64,000 nt of DNA, taken from the NCBI GenBank assembly GCA_000708835.1, contig DF237311.1, forward strand, positions 1 to 64,000, in the 5' to 3' direction. The position numbers and the translations under genes are program-made. Shown piece by piece: positions 46,201-56,957 of the stretch. Source of the DNA: Klebsormidium nitens. Taxonomy: Eukaryota; Streptophyta; Klebsormidiophyceae; Klebsormidiales; Klebsormidiaceae. Numbering within the stretch: the stretch's first letter is position 1; every line of letters begins with the position of its first letter. The notes beneath the pieces are model-generated. The model ran no database searches and was not told the origin of the DNA. It saw only the letters and a program-made list of their open reading frames with translations.

Positions 46201-47226
46201 CTAATTGTCTTATAGAACTGTCTAATTGGCTAATCGTCAAATATTTGTCTAATTGCACAGCATTTCAATTTCTAATTAGGAACGAAGATGCTGCACGGTT
46301 CTCTGAATTCAGATCCTGCATCCTGACGTACCTAAATGGCAGCAGAAAGGGAGATTAATTCCATCTGACGGAGGTCTCCGCAAACTAGAAGAGAAGAATC
46401 TGACCAGGGCCAGGTTTGTTCAAAGGCCCTCTCGAAGTTAACAGATTGTACTGGACAGCTAGATCGATACATATTCATCTGGCCAGCAGCTTCACAGGAG
46501 ATTTGGTCAGTTCGGACAGCCTACCTGAGCATGCGATTGAGGAAGAGCCAGCCTCGTGATGGTCTCTTTCCACCGAGGGTCGATTGCCGCAGCGAAGGAG
46601 TCGCTCGCGCCGATGCACGTCTTGAGCAGCTTGTCCATGACTGCGTTGCTGAGAGCACTCTGCTCTCCAATCCTCTGCAGGTCGACGATCGCATCGAGCA
46701 GCTTCTCCTCAAGAGCAGACCCTGGACCACCCGCTTGCCCTGGATCTTCCCCCTGGCCATGCTCGCGGTCATCGTCTACAGCAGGAGCCTCAAAGTCCGG
46801 TAACTGGCCAAACCAGCTGCCAATCCCTGCCCTTTCTGTTCCGTTTCTCCCACCCTCTCTTCGCGCATGCGCTGCTTCAGCTCGTGTCCCTGGCTCTGCA
46901 CCATCTAGCCCCCCTTCCCCCTCAAATTCCACGTTACCAGCCAGAAGATTGGCCTGGTTTGCTTCAGAGCGCCCTGCTGGAACTCGAAGCTCTGTCTCTG
47001 CGTTTGGGATTTCTCTCTCCACTAAGGCTCCTGCTGCAGATGTTCGAGCATGTGAACTGACAGCAGCTGCAGGTGCTCTCTCTTTCTCAAGGTGCTTTCT
47101 CCTGGTGCGTTCGTTGACGTACCGTCCCCCATCCTTGTTCTGTTTGCACAGCGTACATGTGCACCAGATTCTTCCCTCCGAGTCGAATTCCGCTTCGAAA
47201 TCCACGGGAACCTGTTTCAGACGCAT
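40251..47226 (-). CDS. Tnp2-like transposase of the CACTA element
   Basis: Four exons, all in phase 0: 47226-46525, 45191-42861, 42001-41609 and 40706-40251, about 1,293 aa with no internal stop. Exon 1 begins at the ATG before MRLKQVPVDF (an upstream GTG is ignored) and has a C-x-C-x2-C cluster (CTCTLCKQ) followed by a T-x2-KHL-type His. Exon 2 has more Cys pairs (CPEC, CPDCGFRRRD, CPECC, CPICKTEM), then LGLHQDGFP (Asp near residue 460) and SVFSDLPALADMLKF (Asp near 566), the two Asp motifs of the Tnp2 core. The HETCLHMP..VRMHGPPDAYW..QERK block (near 825-850) matches the conserved H..H.P..GP..YW..ER region of the family. Exons 3 and 4 form a BAH-like C-terminus (FAPGDHAVL, VGDIVRVEV). It should cut and join the element ends. 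The donor of exon 2 (CAG/GTTTTG) is the weakest. The third acidic residue is not assigned. Confidence 0.85.
41040..41310. repeat. CG-rich minisatellite in transposase intron 3
   Basis: Roughly ten imperfect units of about 25-30 bp built from GCGCGAGGTTTTGCGCGC and GGCCGCG. It lies wholly inside the last intron of the transposase gene (40,707-41,608). Alternating CG could form Z-DNA. Because it is open in several frames it produces false Arg/Ala-rich open frames on both strands. Confidence 0.85.
43168..43188. repeat. (CG)n tract inside transposase exon 2
   Basis: About nine CG dinucleotides in a row. Read on the minus strand they encode the Arg-Ala run WARARARESDG of the transposase. Changes in tract length would shift the frame, so its openness suggests recent constraint or recent insertion. 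Confidence 0.7.
45760..45980. repeat. cluster of AAGCTT-centred inverted motifs
   Basis: Inside transposase intron 1. Four related words (GGGGAAAGCTTATAGAGTTA, AACTCTCTAAGCTTCCCC, AACTTTCTAAGCTTCC, GGGGAAGCTTAGAAGTTA) appear in both orientations within 220 bp, so the outer ones can pair. A non-autonomous insertion nested in the intron is possible, but no target duplication was identified. Confidence 0.5.
46060..46105. repeat. hairpin in transposase intron 1
   Basis: GGGCCCTTGTC pairs with GACAAGGGTCC around a short CCCCGCG-containing loop. Followed at about 46,180-46,260 by a degenerate tandem of ATTGTCTAA/ATTGTCTTATA units. No function is evident. Confidence 0.5.
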
Positions 47227-48124
47227 GCTTACTTTCGAACTATACTGCCGGCATACTGCAAGCGCCTCACTGATTACATGAAGATTCTCATGATCGCGAG
47301 CAATTCTCAGTGACACCTACAGCTTGAGGACGTCGACTCCATCTCTTCACATTCTTCGATCTGTTTCCCCTCTGCAGGAATCTAGCTCGATCTCTGCTAG
47401 CATCACAATCGCTTTTGCGACTGCACATGCGGTCTCTCACAAAGCAGCAAATGAGCTCTAGATAGTCTCCGAGGGTGCTCAAGCTCATCATGTCGATCAG
47501 CCTCGAGGCTGATCAAAGAGCTCTTTGAACGTACAAAGTCAACCATTTCCTTCATCTTGCCATCTTCACTCTGCAGCAAAACACAAGGAGCACCAGCCGG
47601 GGTTCGACGCGAGCATCGAAGCTAAGATACAGGTATGCGCAAGTACTTCGCGCCCGTCGATGTTATAACTATCTGCAAAGAATCCCGCCAAATTTGAGGC
47701 AGATTCGCGCGTACGGCTCTGATTTCCAGGCTACAGGTTGACTGTCAAGAACGATCGTCCGATATCTTTGGAAACCTGGTTTTGACACGGAGTTACGCAC
47801 TTCGGTTCGATAGGAGATCGAGGTAGATGACCTGACGGAAATGATGTATATCGTCGAACTTCGTGTCAAAGCGAGCGCACGAAATCCCTGGTGTTCGAAC
47901 ATGCAGACGTCGCGCGCCTAACGTTAGGTTAACCCTGTTACAGTCAGCGCACAAGCAAAGAACGATGCTGCAGCAAGGAGGCAGCACTAGCAGCAGAGAC
48001 TTAGATCAGCAGTAGTAGCAGCAGCAAAAGCCGCTGCAGGTCCGTCTGAGAAGGGGCCAAAGCATCTACAGATCGAAGTCGTTCTGGTTTTTTTTGCATT
48101 TTGATCAGCGCTCCATAGCTTCGG
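47227..48124. promoter_or_regulatory. divergent promoter region of the transposon
   Basis: About 900 bp between the transposase ATG (minus) and the SAM/PHD-like gene ATG (plus), so it should hold both promoters. Near the plus-strand start there is an (AGC)n tract (about 47,978-48,030). No copy of the TGCCCGGT subterminal word stands out here. Individual core elements cannot be called reliably. Confidence 0.5.
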
Positions 48125-51100
48125 ATGGCGCAGGCTGACGCGAACGAGATGAATGACAGCAGCGCTAACGTGAGCGATATGACCTGCGAGGAGTTTGCGC
48201 AAGAGGTTGAAAAGAGATTGAAGAGCGATAGATACACGAAATTCATCATCGAGGAAGAGATCAGCGGAGAAGCCTTCCAGGCTGGAGGCGACCCTCTCAT
48301 TCAAAGCTTCACGGATCTAGACAGTGAAAAAAAGATAAAGCAGGGTCACATCGTAATCTTGCAGAAGTACAGACAGTCAAGCTTTGGTACGCAGGGATCC
48401 ACTGATGAGAGAGTCAGCGGTGAAGCTGACAAGGGTCCTGCAGATTGCCTGAGCAGGGAGCTGGTGGCTGTGGAAGAGGGGGGTGCTTCTGAGGGGGCAA
48501 AAGAGAAAGGAACGGAGAAGAGGAAGGCAGCGCAAGCGATGAATGAACCTGCGACTGCACAAAACCTGTTCGCGACACTGTGGCAGAGCCATAAGTGGAA
48601 GCACGTCATGGGAGGGAATGGGGTCCGGAGGATGCAGGCAATGCATGCAGACCTTAGTAACCGGATGCACGTGGATCTTGGCCTGGAAGACTATGCCCAG
48701 GGCGGGAGCAAGGAGAACGAGAATCTGCCAGATGAGCAGCAGGAGCGGCTGGCGTCGATCCACTTGAAGAAGAACGGCAAGGACCGAGAATGGAGGGACC
48801 GGATCTACGACGCCATCATGGGGGAGGGAGAGAGCGGTGGAATGTTGACGACTCTGGACGGCAAGGTCTTCAGGTGGCCCAAGGGTAAGCTTGAAAGCTT
48901 TTAACTCTCGCAGAAAGTACACTTTTTTTCGAGCCAAACTTTCTTCTCTGTGCAGTACAGCTCAGTACGTAACAGACTCTTGAACTGGAAGGTATCATAC
49001 AGATCCATCGCTGATATCGATAATCCTGGGACATTAGACGCTGTCAGCGTGATCTTTCTCAATCTTGGAAATTATACGATGATATCCTGCTAGCTGTTTT
49101 GTGCTTTTCATCTTCGGATGCATCTGGCCTGCGCATATATATGGACCGTGGAGATTGTCAGTCATTCTTGATTGCAGATTGCTAAGACGAAAAGCACTGT
49201 TTATTGTGACAGCGTTATCGAGAATTATCACCTTCGTCCTGCTCGGTGCATCTGCAACTTCGTACGCATCCAAGGGCGTCGAATTTTATCAGACGTACAC
49301 GAACGCCTCTTGCTGGATTCGTGACTTCACTGGCTTTGATGTGCAGCCGCTCCAACAGATTTGTCGGGAATTGTTCCGGTCATGAACTGGATTTGACTCA
49401 CGACTGTAGACTCTGCGAATCCCAGCATCAGATTCGTTCAGCTCAAAGAAATCGGTCTCCAGCAAATCGCGGAGGATTGCCAAGGGCATCATTCTAATTG
49501 CGCTGCATGCATTTCAGGATCGATCACGTACATATATGCATACTTTCACCTGCAGGGACCTTCAACAGGACGTTTAATTCCATCCTGGACACGATGAGGA
49601 AGAAGCTCCTGAAGGCAGAGAAGTACAAACGCAACCAGCAGAAGAAACTACAGAAGTACCATGCCAACAAGAAGCTCAAGGTAGGAGAGCCAATGTTCTT
49701 TGGACGGCTGCTTTGGATGAAAATCGACAGGCACATTGATATCTTGTTCTTCTGTGCCCCGCCTCGCGTGAATCTCTTGGCATGTCCGAAACACAGGGTC
49801 GGCCTTTAGAAACAGAGGTTAGTGCTAGTGTCGGTCAGCTTTCCGCAGGCTGTTTCTGCACGCTTGGGGCGGCGCTCTCTTCACATCTCAGTTGCGTGCC
49901 TCTGGACTCCCTACGTCTCAAGGCCAGAATCTTCACCCCCTTGTTCCAATCTCAGAATACTCTCAAACTTAAGGGGAACGAGTTCTGAGATTCAAATCCC
50001 CCGTCGTCGATGGATCTGATCAGTGCGGCATGATTCCTAAAGCTTCCTTTCCGAAAAGGCTGGTCAAATATGTTCGAAGGTGATGTAAATCGCACGTCAA
50101 AGTGAGAAACTTTGCCAATTCGTTTCCTCTCCCCCGAGCGTTGAAGTTCTCTGCTCTATCTTCAATTCACCTCTGAAATAACTTGTCGGCTTGATCACAT
50201 GCCGTTGTTTGAGGACCGATTCGCACCCGCTGGCTGTTTCGAGTTTGCAGGGACGTTCCGAAGCTCGCGCTGCGCTCCCGCAAGGAAGCGCCGACGGGTC
50301 ACACGGCGAAGCTCCCGCGCAGGTAGGCCCGAAAACGCTGTGTGCGTATACGTTTCTGCGCATACGTTTCGTGTCTCCTAAAAAGTGTGAATACACGAAG
50401 TTTTGAAAACCTCTCGGGACTGTCCGCACAATCCGCTGCACAATCCGCCGCAGAACCTGGGGGTTATTCACATCACGTGACTTGCCAGCGGTAAGGAAAG
50501 CATTCAGCGGATTGGTCTCAGCCGTGCGAGGTGGAAGCAGCCAGAAAGCCTCTCCCGTTTGGAACAGTCTCTGTGTCTCTTACACGTTCACGGCTGCGTG
50601 ATAGGTTCCGGAACCGACGCCCGACGCAGCCGACGATTACGTGGGCCCCGAACAGCAGCTCAACAGACAGGCACGTATTCAATTTTGAGAAAGCCGCAAC
50701 GCGCGGAATTTGCCCCGCAGAGAGAGGAAGACTCCGATGGGCTCTCAGTCTGATCCCTTTCGCCTCGGTGCAACGTCGTACTGGAAGCGTCTAAGAAAGC
50801 AGTGTTATTTCAAGGCCTCTTGCTCGAATATAGTGTTGACTCTGCAGATCTGAGCTTTGTCGGCATTGCAATATTACGCGAGTGATTCTGAAGCCTACTC
50901 GTGTGCAGGAGAGCGGTACGCCGTCCAGCGACCCCCCCCGCAGCCCTCGAGGCGAGCCGCGCGCGTCAAATGCGAACCCGGTGAGTGCGGAAGACGGTGA
51001 ATTTGTGCCCGTTCCTGGTTTCGCTTTATCAGCAACGCAGGATAGGGAAGACTCGGATCTCCTGTCAGTTGGACTTCTCAAAACTTTCTTCTCGACGCAG

Positions 51101-54100
51101 CGTTGTACCAGAAGCCCTTGCGAATGATCTTAAATTCTAAGACCCTCTAGCTGTCCGCATCGAAGATTACACTCTTTGCAGACTTTACTTTCGCATCTGA
51201 GGCCTCTGGCCTGTACGCTGGGCCGCAATACTGGTGTGAAGCCGCAATACTGGTCTGAAGCCGCTATGTGTGCAGGCGAAGGAGACTGGTGCGGACGGCC
51301 CCCCTGGCATCTTGGACGACCCTGAGGAGGCGCGCACTGCCATCGCAGCTGTGAGCGAGAATGGACTTTCTGCCCAGTACTTTCCGACCAGTACTTCTGC
51401 CCCCGACGCATCGAAACAAAAATTTGTTCACCGCATCAGATAACACGAGATTCACAAAGAGTATTTATAGGGTCTTGCCGTTGCGCACCCCTCGTCTTGT
51501 GTCGGGTTGAATACACGCTTTTGACCGCCTCCACTGCAGGAGAACCAGCCCGCTGACCACCCGACGCCTGCTCCCACGAGCGCCACGAAGAAGGCCCCTG
51601 TCAGCGACGCGTCCAAACAGCGGTAAGCGCTGCACTCGTTCTGCCAATTGCGCACGCTCTGTTTGATATCTCCCTCGTAGAATCTGCTAATGGCTCATGA
51701 GGGTCTGCGAGAAATCTTACCGATGATACTATATCCGGTCCTTTTCGAAGCCAGACTTTCGCCTTCTTTCCACTCCAGGTTTTTTCAGGCCAGACTGCGC
51801 CGCCGATTGATTGCCCGAGCTGGTTCCTTATTGATAGTTGCGGTTCCTTGCGCTCTTTGTGGTTTTTCGGAAGTTGCAAGATACACAGAACGACAGGCGT
51901 TTGCCTAGCGACTCCTAAGCCCTTTGAAACGGATGGCTGCTCTTTGACCTCTTTCATCTTGTTCTCGCGACAGCCAAAGCCGAAGTCGGGCTGCGCGATC
52001 CAGGGGTGCGCGTCCGCGGCCAAGATGCAAGATACGGAGTTCTGCAGGGACTGCTCTCAACCCGTGCACAAGGAATGCGCGCGCGTGCAGCTGAAGAAGC
52101 TATACGGAGTGCCGCGGTACGACGGGGACGTGCTGTACTGCAGCGAACATATCGCCAAATTCAACTTCCGGAAGGTCAGTTGTTCTTTAACGGGCGGAAG
52201 GTGCGCTCTCGATCTGCCTGCATTCGCTTCAAGGGTCCGTGGCGAAGTTGCCTGCTCTCCTCTTTGATAGCTCCAGAGGTTCTCATCGAGTCAACTCTGA
52301 TTAGAGGTCGGGGGAAGATCTTTAATCGAACACCCTGAAGTCTCTGAAACCTCGAGAGAGTCAGTTCTACCCTATCCTGACCCATCCAGATTTAGCTCAG
52401 AGACAAGCACGCAGCAGCCTGCCTAAGTTTCATGTGAGGGCGCGCGGCGAGTAATGTCCTGTTTTCAGTGAGAGCGTATTTACACCGGCTCAGTCTCTGG
52501 CTCACCAGCTGTTTTTACTTCCTAACACCGTATCTACCTTATTAACCCGTCAGTGAAGGTTCCGGACATGTCAGCAGAATTTGCGGATATAGGACCTACC
52601 GTTCTGAGCTTTTCTTGACAAGGGTTTGAATGGCCTGCCCAGACCCGCTTCAAGGCGACCCGTTCTCTTGTATCTAAAACGGCGCCAAATAATCTAGCTC
52701 GGCCAGTCACAGCGTGCCACGTGTCACCGCTTAACACTCTCGAGTGCCCTTCCCGTGAGTCACAGAGCTAGATTTCACGGAGATGCCAAGCCGCGCGATA
52801 ATTAAGTGTAATTTTGGTCCGAGTCACGTCTCTCTAGCGACAAATCTTTAGCACTACACACATACTTTACTTCCTTTTGCAGGGGCTCGGCGGCAAGTGC
52901 GCGCTCCCGAGTTGCGACAAGGCGGGCAACATGACCCAGCACTGCTGCAAGACCTGCCAGGCGCCGATGCACAACCTTTGCTACCAGAATTTCCTACGCC
53001 AGGAGTATGGGAAGGAGGACTTCGACGGCGGCGCCTACTTCTGCAAGGTCCACGCAGGTGCTTTGGGCTTGAAGAAGGTAAACGCGCGACACTGCTCTGT
53101 TGCTCTTAACAGGATCCCCTTGTTTGTGTCCGCTCGCATCGGGGTTTTAGAGCGCGCGGCGCGCGCGCGTTGCATAGCAGTTGTCGGGATTTTAATCTAG
53201 GGTGCGCGCGCGACAGGAGAAAGAATAGACTTCAGTGGGCGCGCGCGCCCGGCCTCGAATAAGCGAATTTTATCCAAGCTCTGCTTCGGTGCGATTGTAC
53301 CTCTTTTGTGATCTGTGCGTCTAAAATCCGCCGTTGGAAGTGCGCCAGAAAACACCCTAAAGCCATCTCTTGTCGATGTTCTGGTGTTCACTGAACTTTC
53401 CCAGCCCCCGGGTCGTTTTCGTATTGCTTCTTCTTGGCCCCTTCTTGCTGTGTGGTCGGGTGTATAATCATTCGTGACTTCACGATCAGCAGAGAATCTT
53501 CTGAATCGATCTCGCTTCCGTCTTTCCAGCTGACGACAGCATCCACGTCATCAACGGGAGTATGCGCGGAGACGCTCCTGGGCCTGTCGGAGCAGGAGGT
53601 TGATTTGCCGGTGAAGAAGCGGTCTGGGGAAAGCGGGGACGCCGGCGAGGAGCAGCAGAAGAAGCGGAAGGGGGGTGGGGACAGCATGAAGCAGGACAAG
53701 AAGAAGCGCAAAACTGGCCCGGAAGCGGAGAAGACGGACGGGGATGACGGGAAGGACAGCAAGACAGAGGAGGGGGGAAAGTCAGGGAAGGACGGAAAGG
53801 GGGGGAAAGGCGACAAACCCAGGAAGGAGCTCACGTCAGCGGAGCCAGAAACCGACCCACCCACGGAGCCGGTCGAGGACTCTGCGGCGCCGCGGCAGAG
53901 CATGCGCAAGGCGGTAAAGTATACGCTCATATGGAATGCCAGCCATGTGGTTCCGGACAAGTCAGTGGGGAAGAAGGGGGAGAAGCGGGCAAACGGGGGC
54001 GAAAAGGCCAAAAAGGGCAAGAAGAAGCGGAAGACGGCGGCCCCGGAGGACAGCGAAGATGAGATGAGCCTCGAGGGAAGCGCCGCGGAGTCCTCTGAGG

Positions 54101-55020
54101 AGGAGTCAGACGCCGAGGCGCAGACGGACCTGCCAAAGAACGGCGACTTCGAGGACCGGGACGAGAAGCTCTCGCCGGCGATGCGAAACAAGTATGAGAT
54201 GATCTGCATGAAGGGCCTGGATGTGACCCAGTCTTACAAGGTAAGAAAAGCATCTTATTTGAGGAGCCGCAACTCGACAACGGCCGGGTTGAATTGCTTT
54301 CACTGCTTTCAAATGCCACGCCAGCGGTCACCATCTGCGAAGAGCTTGGCGGTACATTATCATTACCATTAGTACCGCACATATGTTTTCAGCGGGCTGT
54401 CGTCCGCGCTTGTATCGCTTGTTAGGGGGATAACTGAGTCAAACGGAGGTTACTGACCAGATTGTGGTGGGGCTAGGTCGGGGTTAGGGCTGGTGTTAGC
54501 GGAGGCAGGGTTTTGCTTTTCTGTGTCCCTGATTATCGAGGTTTGAGAGCAAATAAAGTGGCTTACCGTCTGGTCGACAACTCTGCCGGACGATTGTCGT
54601 TCAGAGAAGTTCCTCAGAGACGTGCATTCGTGTGTTCTTATGATCCCAACCATTTCCTCGCTCGGCACACCAGTGCACGCGACACTCACAGTCTCTTCCA
54701 GTCGGCATGCTTTGATTCTCCGTTGCGCCCATTCTTGCCATAAACACCTGAATCTCGAGGGTTCAAGAAAGATTGCTGTTTGCTGACGTTTACTTTTGTA
54801 TTCGCAGCTGAGCACGGATACCCTCGTTAGCGCGATCAAGAAGCTCCAGATTCCGCACGTGTCCAAGAATCGCGAGCTGCCTGATCTGCCCCTCGAGTAC
54901 CTGCTCAAGCTGCTGGCGGAGGGGCTCATCGACAAAAAGAAGATCGTGATCAAGGGCAACAGGTGGAGGGAGGACGCGACAGAGCTGCGCAAGTCGGACA
55001 TCAGTCGACCTTTTTGTTAA
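48125..55020 (+). CDS. transposon SAM/PHD-like protein, nine exons
   Basis: Exons 48125-48884, 49556-49680, 50909-50980, 51276-51350, 51540-51622, 51974-52174, 52883-53077, 53530-54240 and 54808-55020, about 811 aa. Exon 1 (1-253) has a SAM-like domain near residues 20-80 (CEEFAQEVEKRL, ISGEAFQ, IKQGHIVILQKYR) and a charged helical region. Exon 2 is very basic (RKKLLKAEKYKRNQQKKLQK). Exons 3-5 are short and Pro/Ser/Ala-rich. Exons 6 and 7 each carry one Cys/His cluster of related form, C-x4-C..C-x2-C-x4-H-x2/3-C..C-x2-H, resembling a PHD-type zinc fold. Exon 8 is Lys/Glu/Gly-rich with nuclear-signal-like KKRK runs. The last exon is a Leu-rich helical tail. All joins are in phase except 5 to 6, where exon 5 ends in phase 2 but exon 6 needs phase 0, so a small exon is probably missing. 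Being divergent from the transposase in one element, it may bind the subterminal repeats (TnpA-like role); this is inference. Confidence 0.75.
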
Positions 55021-56021
55021 GACTCCGGGTGAGTCACTTATACGAAGAAGGGTCCTCACTCTAGCGTGTGAGAACGGGAAAACCTGGTATTCAGAATTGA
55101 TTTGAAGACATTCCTGAAATGAGACCAGACCAGCAGTGTCGATCGACGAAGTTCCCGCGAAAACAGTCGTGTCAGCGTAGCGCGCGCGCGGAGTTTGTAC
55201 AGGCCGTCCCGCGCGCGCGGGGTTTCTGTCGGCGTCCCGCGCGCGCGGGGTTTGTGTCGGCGTCGCGCGCGCGCTCGCGCCAGCCGGGGTTTTGAATATA
55301 CTGCTATCATCTCCTCATTACAACAATCCGTGGTTACTCGGGCACCGCGCGGGAAGGTTGGGACTTCGGTACTGCTGCGATTTTTTCTTTGTTTCGCGCT
55401 TGAGCCATTCTATAAACGTGGTTCAACGGTCTGACAGCGACAGAGGGCAGTAATTCGAGGCGCCTAGGTGCTTAGCGATACTCAGGCATCGCTCGTCTCA
55501 CAAGGGCGGAGCACTTCGCGGATCAAAGCACAGTCATCTAAAACTACTGCCTTATGTGCCCAGGAAACGAGCAGGCCAGGTTTGCAGCGAGACAGACATG
55601 CAGCGCGCAGGCGAAATATCGTGTCGATATCAAACGAAAACCTTTTTTCGCGTCGGGCATCAATCCTCTCATCCATTCGTTCTTCCGTGCATGCAGATGT
55701 ACAACGGCGTAGCGCATCAACATGAAGCTCACAGGCAGTTCAAGGCTTCCAAGAGCGTGGTAGATAGGCATCAGCTTACGCGTCAGCTGCGGCCAACGAG
55801 AAGCAGGACACATTGAGATACAAGGATATTTTCGTCGCATCCAGGTTGGAGGCCAATAGATGCAGAAAGAGCTTAGTTGTACGGGCAAGACTGAGCAAGG
55901 ATACTGAGTCTCAGGCTTAGAGGTTGCTGTAACTCCTTATGACTGCTTCGATATTGATTGATCTTTCTTAGAACTCTCTTTTCGACGTCTTCCTGCTCTT
56001 CTCTATGCGCCAGCATGTCCC
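55021..56021. other. right non-coding part of the transposon
   Basis: Follows the stop of the SAM/PHD-like gene and precedes the right subterminal array. Contains a CG-rich minisatellite (separate entry). The open frames here are short and unconserved. Confidence 0.5.
55175..55285. repeat. CG-rich minisatellite near the transposon right end
   Basis: Three to four units of about 30-35 bp with core GTCCCGCGCGCGCGGGGTTT and a TGTCGGC or TACAGGC spacer. The composition resembles the minisatellite in transposase intron 3, suggesting a shared expansion process. Confidence 0.8.
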
Positions 56022-56328
56022 TGCCCGCTCATGTACGATGAGTTTGCCCGGTCTAATTGCCCAGCCACTTGCCCGCACATGTGAATGCGTTCCCCGGCGT
56101 TGCTGCCCTCCCTTGAGCGCAAGCTGCCCGGTTGTACTGCCCGCTCTTGAGCGCGAGCTGCCCGTTTGTGCTGCCCGGTTTTCGTTCGCGCTGCACGGAG
56201 ATACGGGTAACCCCTGCCCGCTCGTGCTGCCCGGCCACGATCACCGGTCAAACGGCCCGCTGCCCGGATTTCGGCCGATGACCGGGCAGGAGGCCGGGGA
56301 ACGCGCTGCCCGGTGAGCTGCCCGTTAA
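56022..56328. repeat. subterminal repeat array, right
   Basis: About fifteen copies of TGCCCGGT and near variants (TGCCCGCT, TGCCCGTT, TGCCCAGC), nearly all in one orientation on the + strand, plus one ACCGGGCA at about 56,281. Mirrors the left array and merges into the inverted repeat. Confidence 0.85.
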
Positions 56329-56354
56329 CGGGCAAACCGGTGTTCCTCCCTGTG
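56329..56354 (-). repeat. terminal inverted repeat, right
   Basis: Exact reverse complement of 34188-34213; ends CCTCCCTGTG on the + strand. Just inside it lies a small palindrome, CCCGTTAACGGG (56,321-56,332). Confidence 0.95.
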
Positions 56355-56957
56355 GTGGAGACCGCGTTGAGCTCTTGCTATAAACTGGTGCCTGTCAAGC
56401 TTTCCCTTGGGATAAATGTCGAGGATCTTAATTACGCAATGGTGCTCGCAGCTATTCCAATGGTGGGGATACCCGCCCTTTGCTTTGCTTACGTCGCGCT
56501 CGATGACCTTCTCTTCAAAGCCCCGCTGCCCGACCCTGGCAGCCTCAACGCCTTTCTCCAATCAAGCGGCCAGAACGTAACGCTCAGCCTCTGTACCATC
56601 AGGGACGCGTTTCAGGTCTATCTCGGTTTCTCAGACAGCTGCGACCAGGTTTTGGAGTCTCGCTATCCAGAAGCTGGCGCCTCCTTCGTGGAAATAAGGA
56701 AATACACCAAAAGACAGGCTTACAGCCATGGCTGGGAGCTAAGTGTTATCCTTTGTTTTGCTGGCATAATCTCATGCTACTCCTGGGTGCTTGCTTTCGG
56801 AGGCCTGCTTTACTACTTAGGGGGAACCGTACGCCTGCTTTGCTGTCAGCGACCTCAGGCCAAAGTGCACGATGTCGAGATGCAGGACGCTGCACTTTTA
56901 GATGATGACGACGGTAGTGACGGACTTGGTAGTGGGTCAGATCTGGAAGATTCTTGA
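56355..56957 (+). pseudogene. membrane-protein family member 1, 5' part absent at transposon border
   Basis: Open from the transposon border to a stop at 56,957 (about 200 codons). It matches the C-terminal half of the family member at 58,365: LPDPGSLNAFL, LCTIRDAFQVYLGFSDSCDQV. It has two hydrophobic spans (MVLAAIPMVGIPALCFAYVAL; ILCFAGIISCYSWVLAFGGL), then a Cys pair (LLCCQRPQ) and an acidic tail (LLDDDDGSDGLGSGSD). The N-terminal half of the family (signal peptide, first LPDP repeat, first membrane span) is missing: neither the sequence just left of the transposon nor the element itself encodes it. An internal ATG at 56,439 could start a shorter protein. The frame running on into the inverted repeat to the left is not a real start. 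Confidence 0.65.

Larger units (their letters stand above)
34188..56354. mobile_element. CACTA (En/Spm)-like DNA transposon, 22.2 kb
   Basis: The boundaries are set by 26-bp perfect terminal inverted repeats starting 5'-CACAGGGAGG and flanked by a GTG target duplication. Inside each end, about 320 bp are packed with TGCCCGGT/ACCGGGCA, the kind of subterminal array that the element's own DNA-binding protein recognises in En/Spm. Three genes are carried: a Tnp2-like transposase (47,226-40,251, minus), a two-exon gene of unknown role (38,986-37,375, minus) and a SAM/PHD-like gene (48,125-55,020, plus) divergent from the transposase. All have open frames with plausible splice sites, so the element may be autonomous. 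Its large size comes from introns, about 3 kb of left non-coding sequence and CG-rich minisatellites. Class and boundaries are well supported by the sequence; activity is inference. Confidence 0.93.

Noticed and set aside
46556-47281. 241-codon plus-strand open frame opposite transposase exon 1
   Set aside because: Ser/Ala/Pro-rich antisense shadow; the minus strand carries the CTCTLCKQ zinc motif and joins in phase to exon 2.
47226-47316. Upstream start of the transposase at 47,316
   Set aside because: That codon is GTG. The first in-frame ATG is at 47,226, before the conserved-looking MRLKQVPVDF.
53388-54209. 273-codon minus-strand open frame
   Set aside because: Antisense of the Lys/Glu-rich exon 8 of the SAM/PHD-like gene; its Ser/Phe-rich composition is what reversed AAG/GAG codons give.
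56313-56354. Start codon for the membrane-protein fragment inside the right inverted repeat
   Set aside because: It lies in transposon DNA; the frame is open by chance, and the family's true N-terminus is different.
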